DNA from: Zizania palustris
Lineage: Eukaryota > Streptophyta > Magnoliopsida > Poales > Poaceae
Length of the DNA stretch: 64,000 nucleotides
Assembly (NCBI GenBank): GCA_019279435.1
Contig: JAAALK010000079.1
Location: forward strand, 109,738,664-109,802,663
Reading direction: 5' to 3'
Below the pieces are notes generated by a model. It was not told the DNA's origin. It did not search any database and was given only the letters and a program-made list of their open reading frames with translations. A program made the translations under genes and the position numbers. Within the stretch, counting starts at the first letter, position 1; every line of letters begins with the position of its first letter. Positions 10,500 through 22,083 of the stretch are shown piece by piece.

Positions 10500-13400
10500 C
10501 GGAAGTTCTGAACATTGCACCGCCGCAGAAGTTTGCCCAAAGAGCTTCGCAACCATTAGGAACCAAGACTAGCGGCTGGAGGCCACTAGGGAAACCGGCT
10601 GGCAAAGGCCAGACCCTTTTCTGCTGTATCCATGGTGAAAACCGAAGCCATGCAACTGATACTTGCAAGGCTATACTTGCTCTGAGAGGAGAGTATCTGG
10701 AAAGAACTTCGGGTCGAGGCACTACTGACCGAGTTCCAGCTGAAGTGCGTCCGGAGCCCGTCCAGGCTGTGGCACGGATAGAAAACTTCGATTCGGCAAG
10801 ACGCCCTCCGGTGGTCAATATTATGCCACCTCTGAAGCAAGAAGAGGGGCAAGACCGAGGAAAAAGAGTAGTCCTCCCCATCTCCGGAGGAGGTACTCTA
10901 GGAAGTATGTCAAAGAGGCAGAGAAGAGAGTATGTCAGAGAGGTGGGCCATATTGGAACCTCTTCATCTGCAGCTGCTATGCCCAAATGGTCTCATGTGC
11001 CAATATCTTTCTCCGCAGATGATGCAGTTGGTGTTAAATTCCCACATGCAGACCCACTTGTCATCACTGCTGACATAGCAGGAACTGAGGTTCGGAGAGT
11101 GCTAGTTGATGGAGGGAATTCGGCGGATATTATTTTTGTCCAAGCTTTTGACCAACTCTGTATTTCCAGAAAGCATCTTCTCCCAGCAGCCCGTCCTTTG
11201 CAAGGGTTTGCAGGACCCCCTCTTGATGCCCTCGGCCAAATTGGCCTGGAAGTTACTTTCGGAGAGGGGCTAATGACCAGGACAGAGGAAGTGATCTTTG
11301 ACGTTGTAGATGCTCCATATGCATATAATGTCATCTTCGGAAGAGGCATGTTCAATCAATTCGGAGCTGTGGCACATCATAATTACTTGTGTATGAAGAT
11401 GCCCACACAAGCAGGAGTACTCACTGTCTTCGGAGATCAAGACACTACAAGAAGGGCAGAGTACGGTCATGGCCCTTCTCTTGACCCAAGGCAAGTAAAC
11501 AATGTGCAAGATGATCCGGAGAATTTTTCTGCTCCTAGCGAATCCTCAAAAAGATCCTTCCCAAGACCAAGTCCTGAAGGAGAGATTGCAACGAAGATTA
11601 TTGTCAAAAATGGCAAGGATTATTCATTTCAATTTGGTAAAGACTTGCCCCCGGAAGTTGCTGCCTCTTTAGAAAAAGTAGTGGAGGAAAATTTGGATGT
11701 CTTTGCTTGGTCTGATGAAGACATCACCGGAGTCAGTCGGGACATTATTGAACACAGTTTATTTGTAAACCTGAAGGCTCGACCTGTTAGGCAAGGACTC
11801 CGGAAGATGTCTGCGGAAAGAGATGTCCTTGCTAAAGACGAAGTTGAAAAGTTACTGAAGGCTGGGATTATCAGAGAAGTGGCTCATACGGAGTGGTTAG
11901 CCAACCCAGTTTTCGTTAAGAAGAAATCTTCAGGGAAGTGGCGCATGTGTATTGATTTTACATCTCTGAATAAAGCATGCCCCCACGACCCCTACCCCAT
12001 GCCCCGAATTGATCAGTTGGTCGACTCCACTGCTGGTTCGGAGTTATTAAGCTTCCTTGACGCGTATTCCGGCTACCATCAAACTTGGTTGAAGCGCGAA
12101 GATGAAATCAAGACAAGCTTTGTAACTCCTTCAGGAGTCTTTTGTTATGTAAGAATGCCCTTTGGCTTAAGAAATGTCGGGGCTACATTTTCGAGGTTAA
12201 TTGCTAAGGCTCTAGGTCATCAGCTAGGTCGTAATGTAGAGGCCTACATGGATGATATTGTAATCAAGAGTGCTTTTAAGCACCAACATAGCCTAGACTT
12301 AGCAGAAACATTTGATAGCCTTCGGGCATGTGGGATCCATCTCAACCCCGAAAAATGTATCTTCGGGGCGCAGGCTGGAAAATTGTTAGGGTACCTAGTT
12401 TCAAGCAAAGGGATCGAAGCTAGCCCCACTCAAATAACTGCGTTACAAAAGATGGCTCCCCCAGAGAATTTGAAGCAAGTGCAAAAGCTGACAGGTCGTC
12501 TAGCAGCACTTAGTAGATTTCTGGCAAGGTCTGCAGAGAGAAGTTTGCCTATTTTCAAAGCATTGAAAGGGTCCGAAGATTTTGCATGGACACCGGAGTG
12601 TCAAAAGAGCTTCGGAGATATTAAAAATTATCTCAGTAATCTTGCTACACTCACGGTGCCTGTTGCGGATGAAACCCTACTCCTCTACCTTGCAGCTATT
12701 GGCTATGTTGTCAGTGCAGTTCTTGTCAGAGAGATTGATGTCAACGGGAAGTTGGTACAAAATCCAGTTTACTTTGTGTCCGAAGCATTGTCCGGAGCAA
12801 AAACAAGATATTCCGAGCTTGAGAAATTCGTTTATGCTCTGATAATGGCTTCGAGGAAGCTAAGACATTATTTTTTGGCACATAATGTTGTGGTACCAAC
12901 TTCGTATCCTCTGGGAGATATGCTCCGAAGTAAGGATTCCACTGGAAGAATTGGGAAGTGGGCTGTTGAATGAGCACCATTCGGCATATCTTTCCTGGCA
13001 AGAACAGCAATTAAGTCGCAAGTATTGGCTGACTTCGTAGCAGAGTGGACTCCCCCTGCAACATGGGCTCCAGAGAAGCCAAGCGAAGAAATATGGACGA
13101 TTTACTCCGATGGAGCTTTTCAAGCATCTGGAGCAGGTGTCGGAGCTGTGATAATTTCGCCTTCAGGGCAAAAGGCTTTGTACTCTGCAAGACTCAACTT
13201 TAAGTCTACCAATAATACAGCGAAGTATGAAGGAATTCTGTTCGGACTTCGCAAGGCACGTGCTCTAGGGGCTACAAGAGTTATTATTAAAACAGATTCT
13301 CATATTGTAGCAGGGCACGTGGACAAGAGTTTCCAAGTCCGACATCCGCAACTTGCAAAGTACTTAGAAGAAATCCGAAAGATAGAAGCAGCATTTAAAG

Positions 13401-14781
13401 GGATTTCCATTCGAAGTATACCTAGAGCAGAAAATATACAAGCGGATATTTTAGCGAAAGCTGCAGCCGGAGCTATGGATATACCCGAAGAAGCTTTTTA
13501 TGAAGAACTTAATACACCTTCGGTACCACAAATTCCTGCTGCAGAAGTCCTTTGCATTCCAAGTACAGATTGGCGAAGCTCAATCATGAAAGTATTGCAA
13601 GGAGAAGCAGATATGTCCGAAGAACCACAACGTTCAAGGTTAAAGCTTAGAACTCGGAATTATCAAATAATCAACGGTATTTTATACAAGGCCGGAGTAT
13701 GTTCCCCTCTACTTCGATGTATATCTCAAGCCGAAGGTCAAGAAATTCTTCGAGAAATCCATGAAGGACTTTGCGGTAGCCATTTGGCCCCTCGAGCTTT
13801 GGCAGGAAAAACACTTCGCCAGGGGCTTTATTGGCCTACAATAACAGCTGATGCGGAGAGCTTGGTCCGCACTTGTCAAGGATGTCAATGGATGGGACGA
13901 AGGAGTCATCGCCCACCAACAGCCCTTCAAGTATAGCTCCGGTATGGCCCATGGCCAGATGGGGTATGGATCTTATTGGTCCCTTCCCAACAGCAAAAGG
14001 AAATCTAAAGTTCGCAGTGGTAGCTATTGAATATTTTTCTAAGTGGGTAGAAGCAGAGCCCTTAACAGCTATCACTTCGAACAATGTACAAAAGTTCTTT
14101 TGGAAGAGTATCATTTGCCGATTCGGATTGCCTAGACAACTCACAGTTGATAATGGAACACAGTTCGATGCAGAACCTTTCAGGAAGTTTTGCGAAGAGC
14201 TAGGCATCCAATTATGTTTTGCTGCAGTGAGACATCCTCAGTCTAATGGAGCTGTAGAAAGAGCCAATGGTAATATTTTGTCAGGGCTAAATCGAAGGAT
14301 AGTAGGATTGGCAAAAGGACTCTGGACCGAAGAACTTCCGAAGATTTTGTGGTCCATTCGAACCACTCAAACGAGGTCCACGGGTTTCACTCCATTCAGA
14401 CTATTATTTGGAGACGAAGCTATGACACCAACAGAGCTCAAAGGAGGATCACTTCGCAGCACCGAACCGGAAATAGAAGGAGAAAGACAAGCTTCGCTGG
14501 ATTTAACAGAGGAGACAAGACTTCGAGCTGTGGCCAATTTATCAAAGTATCACCAACAGACGAAGGCTTGGTTTGACCCGAAGGTTAAGATTAATGAACT
14601 TAGGCCGGGCCATCTCGTTTTGCAAAGTATCATAGCACTAGGAAAATTAGGAAATAAATGGGAAGGTCCATACTTAATTGTTCGTTCAGGACGTCCTGGT
14701 TCTTTTAAATTAGCTAATTTGGAAGGTGAAGAGTTAGCACATACTTGGCATGCGGAGCATCTAAAGCGATACTTCGCCTAA
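10500..14781 (+). pseudogene. Element G pol: protease, RT, RNase H, integrase; stop and frameshift
   Basis: A continuous frame from about 10500 to 12973 carries the zinc-finger remnant, a protease with VLVDGGNSADI, and RT with FVKKKSSGKWRMCIDF, MPFGLRN and the catalytic YMDDIVIKS. A TGA at 12971-12973 interrupts the same frame between the RT connection and RNase H. RNase H (YSDGAFQASGAGVG, from 13108) and the integrase finger (HEGLCGSHLAPRALAG, CQGCQWM) follow until a TAG at 13934. The catalytic integrase core (GMDLIGPFP, VDNGTQF, NGAVERANG) is in another frame, 13873-14781. Domain order RT-RH-IN defines Ty3/gypsy. Non-functional as it stands. Confidence 0.88.
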
Positions 14782-14955
14782 GGGCTCCTTGTAATCATTT
14801 GTAATCACTTTTCGAATCAATAAAGCATATGGTCCAGATAGTGCCTACCCCTCATAAACTTCCAGCTTCCGAGTGGATGCACTAGAACCGTGGAGTTGAC
14901 CGAGAGGGAAGTGTCATTAATTTGAATCATATTTTTCGAGGTGGTGGGCTGACAT
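14782..14955 (+). other. Post-pol spacer of element G
   Basis: This non-coding DNA lies just after the integrase stop. I see no motif in it beyond its location before the tandem repeat array. Confidence 0.4.
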
Positions 14956-14957
14956 AA

Positions 14958-15245
14958 TCCGGAGTCCAAGCCACCGGCTTGAAGACATCCGTAAAAGAGC
15001 CCGAAAACCACAGAATGCGGAGTCCAAGCCACCGGCTGGAAGATATCCGTAAAAAGAGTCCAAAGAGACCAAATAATGCGGAGCCCAAGCAACCGGCTTG
15101 TAGGTATCCGTAAAAAGAGTCCAAAGAGACCACTGCAAACTCCAAACCACTGGTTTGACAGAATTCGCAAAAAAGAGCCGAAGGAGGCCAAAACAAAACA
15201 GAGTTTGAGCCATGAGCTTCGAATGTCTGTTAAGAAAGTCCAAAG
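14958..15245 (+). repeat. Degenerate ~58-61 bp tandem repeats in element G
   Basis: About five copies start near 14961, 15019, 15080, 15138 and 15200. Each has the core ggagtccaagccaccggctt followed by atccgtaaaaagagtccaaa. The last two copies are strongly diverged. Tandem repeats downstream of pol are known in Tat-lineage gypsy elements. Confidence 0.8.
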
Positions 15246-15542
15246 TGACAAATTATCTAAGACACTAAAGTGTCCGGAAAGTTATCTCAAGTGATTTCTT
15301 TCAAAAACATAAGGTACTAAGTTGCCAATCTTTAGACTACAAATAGTCGAAGACATCTTATAAGATTTTAGTCGATCTTTAAATTATTGAGGGGCTCCGA
15401 ACCCCCAAAATTGTGCTCCTAAGTTTTCTTTGTGCCTAACCATCTTTGAATACAATTCGAAGTTGCTTACGCCCAAAGAGGGGCTAATAAATAGGGAGAC
15501 AATTTTAAATCGATATTTATTATTCGAACAAATATGATTACA
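15246..15542 (+). other. Spacer of element G
   Basis: I see no coding potential. Short TTCGAA/CTTCGG words typical of the element continue here. Confidence 0.35.
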
Positions 15543-18500
15543 TCATGAAAAATTGGTCTCTATACCAAGAAGGAATCGAAGACCTCTTCGATCTCTAGAG
15601 CTAGGGTTGGAACGACTAGTTCCAGTGCCGGGAGTTCTAACAACTTTGCGTTTAACTCTTCTGCCTCCCTTCGAAGCTATAAAGTCTTTTTGTTCTTGCT
15701 GAAGCTCGGCCCAAGTTCGAAGCCGTGCGGGGCTCCTTTCCCAGCTTCCAAGTTCTTCAGGCTTTTTACCTTGAGCTTCATCTTCGTCTTCGGACCATAT
15801 AATGTCTTCAGAAGATGAAGTTTCCAAGTTAACTTCTTTTTATTCCTCTTTAATGCAAGATAATATATCTTTGCTTATTTCGGACGTAATCACTCCGGAA
15901 CTATCTCGAGGAACTAGAAATCGAGGGCGCTTGTGAAGTTTTAAGATATAGAAGGTAGCCCATAATAAGCGAAGTTCGTCGTTAACATCTAACACTTCGA
16001 CATCTTCCATATGAGGCAAAGCCTAAAAACATGATAAACAAATCTTCATTCATAAATGTACAAAGCGTAGTGCTTTACATAGTTGAAGATCCTAAGGTAA
16101 TTCTAAACCTGCGGGTTTGGAGGAGGCTGACTGCTCGAAGCTTGAGACCGAGCCTACTTCTGGCGTTGTCCTTCGTCAATCCAGGCCTTGATAGCAAAGC
16201 GACCTTCGGCTCTCCATGAAGTTTGAAAGGCTTGCCAAGCAGCGGCCACACCTTCGGAGGGAGTAAGAAGCTGGTCATCATCGAAGGTAATGGGACCCTC
16301 TCCTGCGCTCGGAGTTATTGATCGGCCCAAATCTTCGTAGTAACGAAGTATGCCGACAGCAGCCACTTGTCCAGAGATTTCTCCGTACCGAATGCCTGCT
16401 GTATTTATTTGCTTCGCTGCTCCTTGGATCCTCTTCAGCCGGCGCAGCAGAGAGATGTTGTCATCTGAAGGAAGCGTCCCAGTAGTACCGAAGTACTCCA
16501 GAACGCCTAGCAATTGGTCCATGACCTCCGTAGCTACCTTCTCTGACTTCAGCTTATCTTCAGTTAATGCATCCTTCGTCGAAGTTAGCTCTCCTACTAC
16601 TCCAGAGAGCCTAGCAGCCTCCGTAGCCAAAGAATTCTTTTGATTCAGTAGCTGGCTAGCTTCTTCTCGGAGTCTAACAAGCTCGGCCCCCGCAGTAGCG
16701 TGCTCCGCCCGCATCTTTTCAATTTCTGCTCGAAGCACAATTTTTTCTGCTTCGAGCTCCTTGTTCGCAGCCTCCAAGCTTTGTCTGGCCATGCGCTCCG
16801 TTGAAACCATGTTGTCCATGTGGGCCACTCGACCTTCGGAGATAGTAAGATTTCGTTGAAGAGTTGCATTTTCCTCTCGAAGGCGAACGCTTCCACGTTC
16901 ATTTGAGATGTTCGCAGCTCGGGCCAAGACTGTTTGCTGCAAAAAGAAAAAACCAAGGTAAGAAATTATTTATATATATATTTGATGTTGTTTTGCAGAT
17001 ACTTCGTACCTGGCATGCTGCGCGTTCCATGGCAGCGTTAAGCTCCGAACTCTCCGCCTCGCTCAAGATAGCCACCAAGTCCATCTCCCCGACTTCGCGA
17101 CTAGCTCGATCCAAAGGCTCGAGCAAAGTCCGAAGCCCAGTTCTTCGCTCCAAGAAAGGAGCTAGAAGGGGGAGCATGCTCAAGGCTTGCTGGTCATCTT
17201 TGCTTGGCGAAGGCCCGGAGTGCTGAGCTGTGGTCTTCGGAGCCCCAGTAGACTGGCCCCCCTCAGTAGATTGGCTCTCGTCTGTTGACTCAGACGGAGT
17301 TGATCCTAAGCTCGGAGCAGGGAGGGGGTCCATCTTCCCTTTGCCTTTTCCAGGCCCCATCTGAGTGGCTCCTTGAATTGGCTCCGAAGTTGTCGAAGGT
17401 TCAGGAATTGTATCTTCGGGACGGACCTCTTCCATGGAAGTTGATTCTGAAAAAACAAAGGTATTATACATTGTATAATTTCGCAGGAAAAAGGAACAAA
17501 AGAATTATGCGAAGTTTACCTTCGGCATTTTGGCGGCGGGTGAGCATTGGGCTGCTTGGCGGGTCGAAGGCAAGCTCTTCGTCAGAGTCAACAATCAAAT
17601 CTTCGACTGTCGGAGCATCTTCTTGAACAGCCGTAGTTACTTCATCCGGAATCGAAGCTGCAGTAACTTCGACTCCGCTTTCATCCATAGGGGCTCCGTC
17701 TCGAAGGACTCTTTCGTGAGGTAAATCTTCTTGAGTAGCTGGAATCCTCTCTTGTTCGAGGTTGACTTGAGACTCCGGCACGCTCGCAACATCTTCAATA
17801 TGTGTATCTTGTTGGGTTGCATCCTCGTCAATCAGCCTCACGAGCAACCTGCCTTCATCCTCTTGAGAATCGGAGATTGAAGCTCTTGGACTCGAAGGCG
17901 CAGGAATTTTTGGCTTTCGAGCTACCTTTTTGATCGGAGTCATGGCAGAGCTCGAAGTTCCAGCTTCGGCTTTTCTCTTCTTAGGCCCTTTCTCCGAAGG
18001 TACCCAATCCACCAAAGGGGGCGGAATCACTTCGAGTAGCCCCCATACTCGGTTGGATCGTTCCCAACTACCAACCAATTTGATTCTCCATTCTTTCTCG
18101 GTCGGAGTTGGGACGCCCAAAATCTTCTCCGAAGTTCGTACGATTTGCTTCGAAGTTATAGGAGCTGAAGAAGCTGAAAAATGAGTTAAGTTCGTTAACT
18201 CTTCGAATAAATATACATAGAGAATGTTGTTTTCAAAGTTACCTGCAGGACTCGAAGTTGAAGAAATTTTCCGAAGACCGCCTTTCGAATCCTCTTCGAA
18301 AGTGATTGGCTAGTTGGCCATCAAGGGAGGGATTTGAAGCCCGAGGAATTCTTCGGCTAAGTCTCGCATGCTCAACCGATGACTGATCTTTTGAAGTAAG
18401 CTGAGGCGAGCTTCGAGCTGACCCGAATCTGGATGCACAAGGGCTTCCTTTTGGAAGTTGATGTATTGTAAAGGCCCAGCTAGATGGCTGTTTGCCCCAA

Positions 18501-19194
18501 CTTCGACGTAAAACCATTTCAAGATCCAATCGGTGTACCATCTAGCATTGATGGCCTTAGCAGGAAATCGGAGAGCATACTCATCTCGAAGTCTAAAATT
18601 GATACTTCCGAAGGCCACTACCAGTTTTTCACCTCCGGGGCCTACGAAAGTTTTCGGTTGGCATGAAGCTCTATGCAGTGCTACAAAGATCTCCGCCCTT
18701 CCTTCACAACCTTCGGCTCGCAACGCCCATTCGAAGATGGCAAGACGCACTACCACATTCGGAGAAAGCTGGGGGAGGGTGACGTGGAACAAGTCTAAAA
18801 CTTCCACCAAAAAGTCTACCGCCGGAAGCCCCAAACCAGTTTCGAAGAAAGCTTCGAAGACGACCACTTCTTCGGGTCTTGGTGACGGAATGATTTCCTT
18901 CCCAGGTTTGCGAATCATAACCCCCGAACTAATCTTGCCCTCTACTGCAGCGGCAAGCGATTCCCTTCTGCAGGTTGACGGCCCCAGTTGATAAGACTAG
19001 TCCATATACTTCATCGACGCCGGAAAGAGGTCTTGGGGACCGACATTTTGGGTATTTCCACCCACCGGCGCCATTACCGCCACTAAAGGATATGGAGTTG
19101 CCGTCGCCGATGATGAAGCTACTGCCGCCGCTACAGCTTGCTGCCGGGCCAAGGCTGAAGTCGCTCCAGGACCCTTGAAACTAGTTTTCACCAT
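15543..19194 (-). pseudogene. Antisense multi-exon gene of element G (Transposase_28-like 'gypsy type transposon' domain plus coiled coil)
   Basis: Read on the minus strand from ATG 19194, the first exon runs to 18243 and holds the conserved region EVVVFEAFFETGLGLP..QLSPNVVVRLAIFEWALRAEG, as I remember the plant putative-gypsy-transposon (Transposase_28) domain. It contains in-frame stops at 18997-18999 and 18310-18312. Three short GT-AG introns can be placed: 18242-18174, 17519-17447 and 17009-16937 (69-73 bp). The middle exons are acidic and Ser/Pro/Thr-rich. The exon 16936-16154 has a long coiled coil (REENATLQRNL to LTEDKLKSEK) and a globular tail ending EGQRQK. 15827-15543 may be a last acidic/basic exon. 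Function is unknown; such antisense genes occur in Grande/RIRE2-type elements. Confidence 0.72.
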
Positions 19195-19619
19195 TGGATC
19201 TGGTGGATTGTTTCAGAGGAAAAATGGCGGCTAGGGCTCGAGTGATGGCTTGTTTGCACGAAAGCAGTGAAAAGGTACTCAAGAAGGGTTTGGGCCCTTT
19301 ATTTATAGCCCAGACCCTGATTTTTTACCGTTTGCCTGTGTCGTTTCGCATTCCCAACCGTTACTTTGCTCCGAAATTAAAGCATTCCGTAACTTCCGTT
19401 AGAAGAAAGAAGCTAACGGCTATTTTTTCTAAGTCTAAAAGGCTTTCAAACTTTTCAAGTTAGTTCTATGTTACATCGAAAGTAATTTTATTAAAAACTA
19501 ATTCGAAGTTTACATCCCCACGTAGTTCGGAGATGATTTAAATTTGCTAACCCCTACGCATGATTATTTTTCTTGCGTATACTGCTCTCCTAACATTACA
19601 AATTTAGCGGAGAAGCGTA
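19195..19619 (+). other. Element G region between the antisense gene start and the polypurine tract
   Basis: It probably contains the promoter and 5' UTR of the antisense gene. On the minus strand there is a TATA-like GGCTATAAATAAAGGG (about 19294-19309) about 100 bp upstream of the antisense ATG, a sensible distance. Confidence 0.5.
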
Positions 19620-19632
19620 TTTGAGGGGCTAC
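19620..19632 (+). other. Polypurine tract of element G
   Basis: ttgaggggctac lies directly before the 3' LTR, the expected plus-strand priming site. Confidence 0.65.
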
Positions 19633-20125
19633 TGTTGGGGGAAAATATTCCATCTTCAGGGTTATTGTAGTGACGAGATAAAGACTGGTGATTAAGACGA
19701 AGACTTCCAACATATAATTTCGGAGATGCATCAAGTCAAGTTCAGAGTATGACGACGGGCTCTAGTTCGGAGTATACCTTCGAACTTGAACTCTTCCGGC
19801 AACTTCTTTGCCAGCTAAGATGGAAGACTTATCTTCTTTCATTAGATTAGTTTTTTACCATTTTAGCCCTATTAAGGGTACCGAATAGTTCCCACTATGT
19901 CGGTTGTAATAGAGGGATAAAAAGGTCTTTTCCTTAATGTTTGGGCCTATAAATACCCCCCGTTTAACCCTGTAGTACGGACCGAATACAAGTTATTCAA
20001 TACACACTTTCAAACTATTCTAAGTTATTATCCTTTCGGAGGCTTGGAATAGTTTCCTTCGCAAACACTTCGTTTGTTAGTTTGTAATCTTCAGAAACCT
20101 GTTAGCGTAATCTTTTACGCCAACA
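19633..20125 (+). repeat. 3' LTR of element G (493 bp)
   Basis: It is the partner of 8835-9327. It abuts a copia gag sequence at 20126 with no duplicated target site. Confidence 0.92.
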
Positions 20126-22083
20126 CATAGCATATGGGAGGTGAAGATCTCTAGTATTAAAGAGTCAGCGAGCTTTGACACGTTGACTTGCGATGAACTC
20201 TTCAGTAAGCTTAAGCCCACTAAGATTGGCAAGGAGTCTCGTCCAGGATTTGGAAACTCTTTGTTGCCTTCTATTGCTTTAGTTTCCGGTCCTGGCAGTG
20301 GTACCTCATCTGGAGGGAGTCTTTCGGGTGGTTCTAGAGTTTGTGCTTATTCTGGTGGTTTTGACTTGTTCTCTCTAGTCTCTGTCACAAAAGAACAGGT
20401 GGACACTCTAGATGATGTGGAGCTAGCTCTCATTGTCAAGAAGTTCACATGCTTCTATAATGATAGACGAGATTAGAGGAAAGGAGGGTCTCGGGGTTGT
20501 TTTGAATATGGAGATACTTCTCACATAAAAGCGAATTTCCCTAAACTAAAAATGAAAAATGAAAATGATCACAAATACCAGAAATGGAACAAGAAACCCT
20601 TCTTTAAGGGGAAGCGCGGCAAAGTGGCCAAGAAAGTAGCTAGAGCATTTGTAGCCACCCTCAGCGACATAGATAGTACATCAAGTGAGGAGCCAAGCTC
20701 CGATGAAGAAGAGCCTACCAAGAAAGGAGAAAAGAAGGAGAAGAAGAGAATGGACTTCACAAGCCTTTGCTTCATGGCCAACGGCATCCACACCAGTGAC
20801 GAGCTTGACACATCTAAGGTATATTTATCCTGTGATCAGCTTCTTGTTCAGATTGATGAATTACATGATGCTGTTTGTTCTCAGGATAGATTACTTAAAC
20901 TTGCTGTTAAAGAATGAAAAGAACTAAAACTCAGACTTGAATCTTTATCCACCGAACTTGCGATCTTAAAATCTAAGTCTGATGATGCTGAATGTGAGTC
21001 TTGTCTTATTGTTATGAATGAACTTGCTCAGCTGCGTTTTACACATGCTCAAACTATTGAAAAACTTGAAATTACTGAAAAGCAGCTTTTGAAGGTGGAG
21101 TCTAGTCCTGTTGTCATCAACAAATGCATGAACTATCCTTTACTTGTTGAGAGCATTAATTTGAGGGATAGGCATGTTTATGTACTTAAGGCTAGATTGG
21201 AGACTGCTGAGTGTTCTAAGGATGTGTAGCCGGCATGCTCCACCTGCGTCACCCTTAAGGACCAACTCAGCTTTGCAAGAGAGAAAGTTGAAAAATTAAA
21301 ATGTGAAAATGATTATCTTCTCTCTGTGGTTGAAAATGCACTGAAGGGAAGGGTAGGATGGATTTGCTTTTGGCAAAAACAAAATTGTGTGCTGACAGGG
21401 CAGGGTTAGCTCTAGGGTTGGGCTATGAGAGAACCACTCCAAACACTTTGAGTGAAACAGTGTTAACTCCACCCACAACCCTTGAGAAAGAAAGAGCCCA
21501 GTTAGACACCATTCAAATAGCCGAGAATCGTACTCAACCTACAAAGAAAGCCCTTCGTCCACCAAAAGAAACTTCTCAGCAAAAATCCAAGAAGATTGTG
21601 AGATTTGCACCTGAGACCTATGCTCACACACCCAAGAGAGTGTATCTCTGCTCATATTGTCATCGGGTGGGTCATTTGGTTGGGTTTTGCTTTTGTCGTA
21701 TCAAGGATGAACGACATTCTTTTGCGATGAGCTTTCAGGACATGCATTACCCTTCTTTTGGTATGCATGAGTCTGCTTTTCACTCTTATCCTGATTTTGA
21801 GGCTCCCCATGGACCCATGAGAGATTTGTCCCGTCGTGGTGTATACCATGCTTCATATGGTGCTAGAACGCGTGTAAGAGGTTTTGACTCTCGACGGTTT
21901 AGGAGACCTCGTCATTTTCTAGGCTTGCGCTTTGGAGGTAGACCACACTTTTTATCATGACTCATACCCTATGCATGATCAGTCTACTGCTTTACCTGGT
22001 TCTTGAGTTTTACAATGCTGGATTCCTAAATAGTTTTTCACTCACCCCAACACTAATCATTTGAGATCTTCTACCATGTTTTG
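20126..22083 (+). pseudogene. Element 1 (SIRE/Maximus-like copia) gag, 5'-truncated, pol missing
   Basis: The sequence starts abruptly at a point corresponding to about residue 164 of the element 2 gag (SIWEVKISS) and runs to the gag C-terminus. In-frame stops occur at 20474, 20915 and 21227 and a frameshift near 21345. The first zinc knuckle has lost two cysteines (CFEYGDTSHIKANF where element 2 has CYECGDTSHIKANC); the second, CSYCHRVGHLVGFC, is intact. A heptad-rich central region matches element 2. Near 22080 gag passes straight into post-pol non-coding sequence, so protease to RNase H are absent. It is an old gag-only derivative. Confidence 0.85.

Larger units (their letters stand above)
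8835..20125 (+). mobile_element. Element G: Ty3/gypsy retrotransposon, Tat-like, with an antisense gene; no matching TSD
   Basis: The 11.3-kb element has 493-bp LTRs that differ at about ten sites by eye. Order: 5' LTR, PBS, gag, protease, RT, RNase H, integrase, tandem repeats, a large antisense spliced gene, polypurine tract, 3' LTR. The long non-coding 3' part with an antisense extra gene and tandem repeats is typical of Tat-lineage elements (Grande, Retand, RIRE2-like; family knowledge). The 5 bp left of it is TTGAC and right of it CATAG, so no target duplication exists. gag-pol is broken in at least three places. Confidence 0.88.

Noticed and set aside
8830..20130. Ordinary single insertion of the gypsy element
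   Set aside because: The flanking pentamers TTGAC and CATAG do not match even with one or two changes, and the two flanks come from different sequence contexts.
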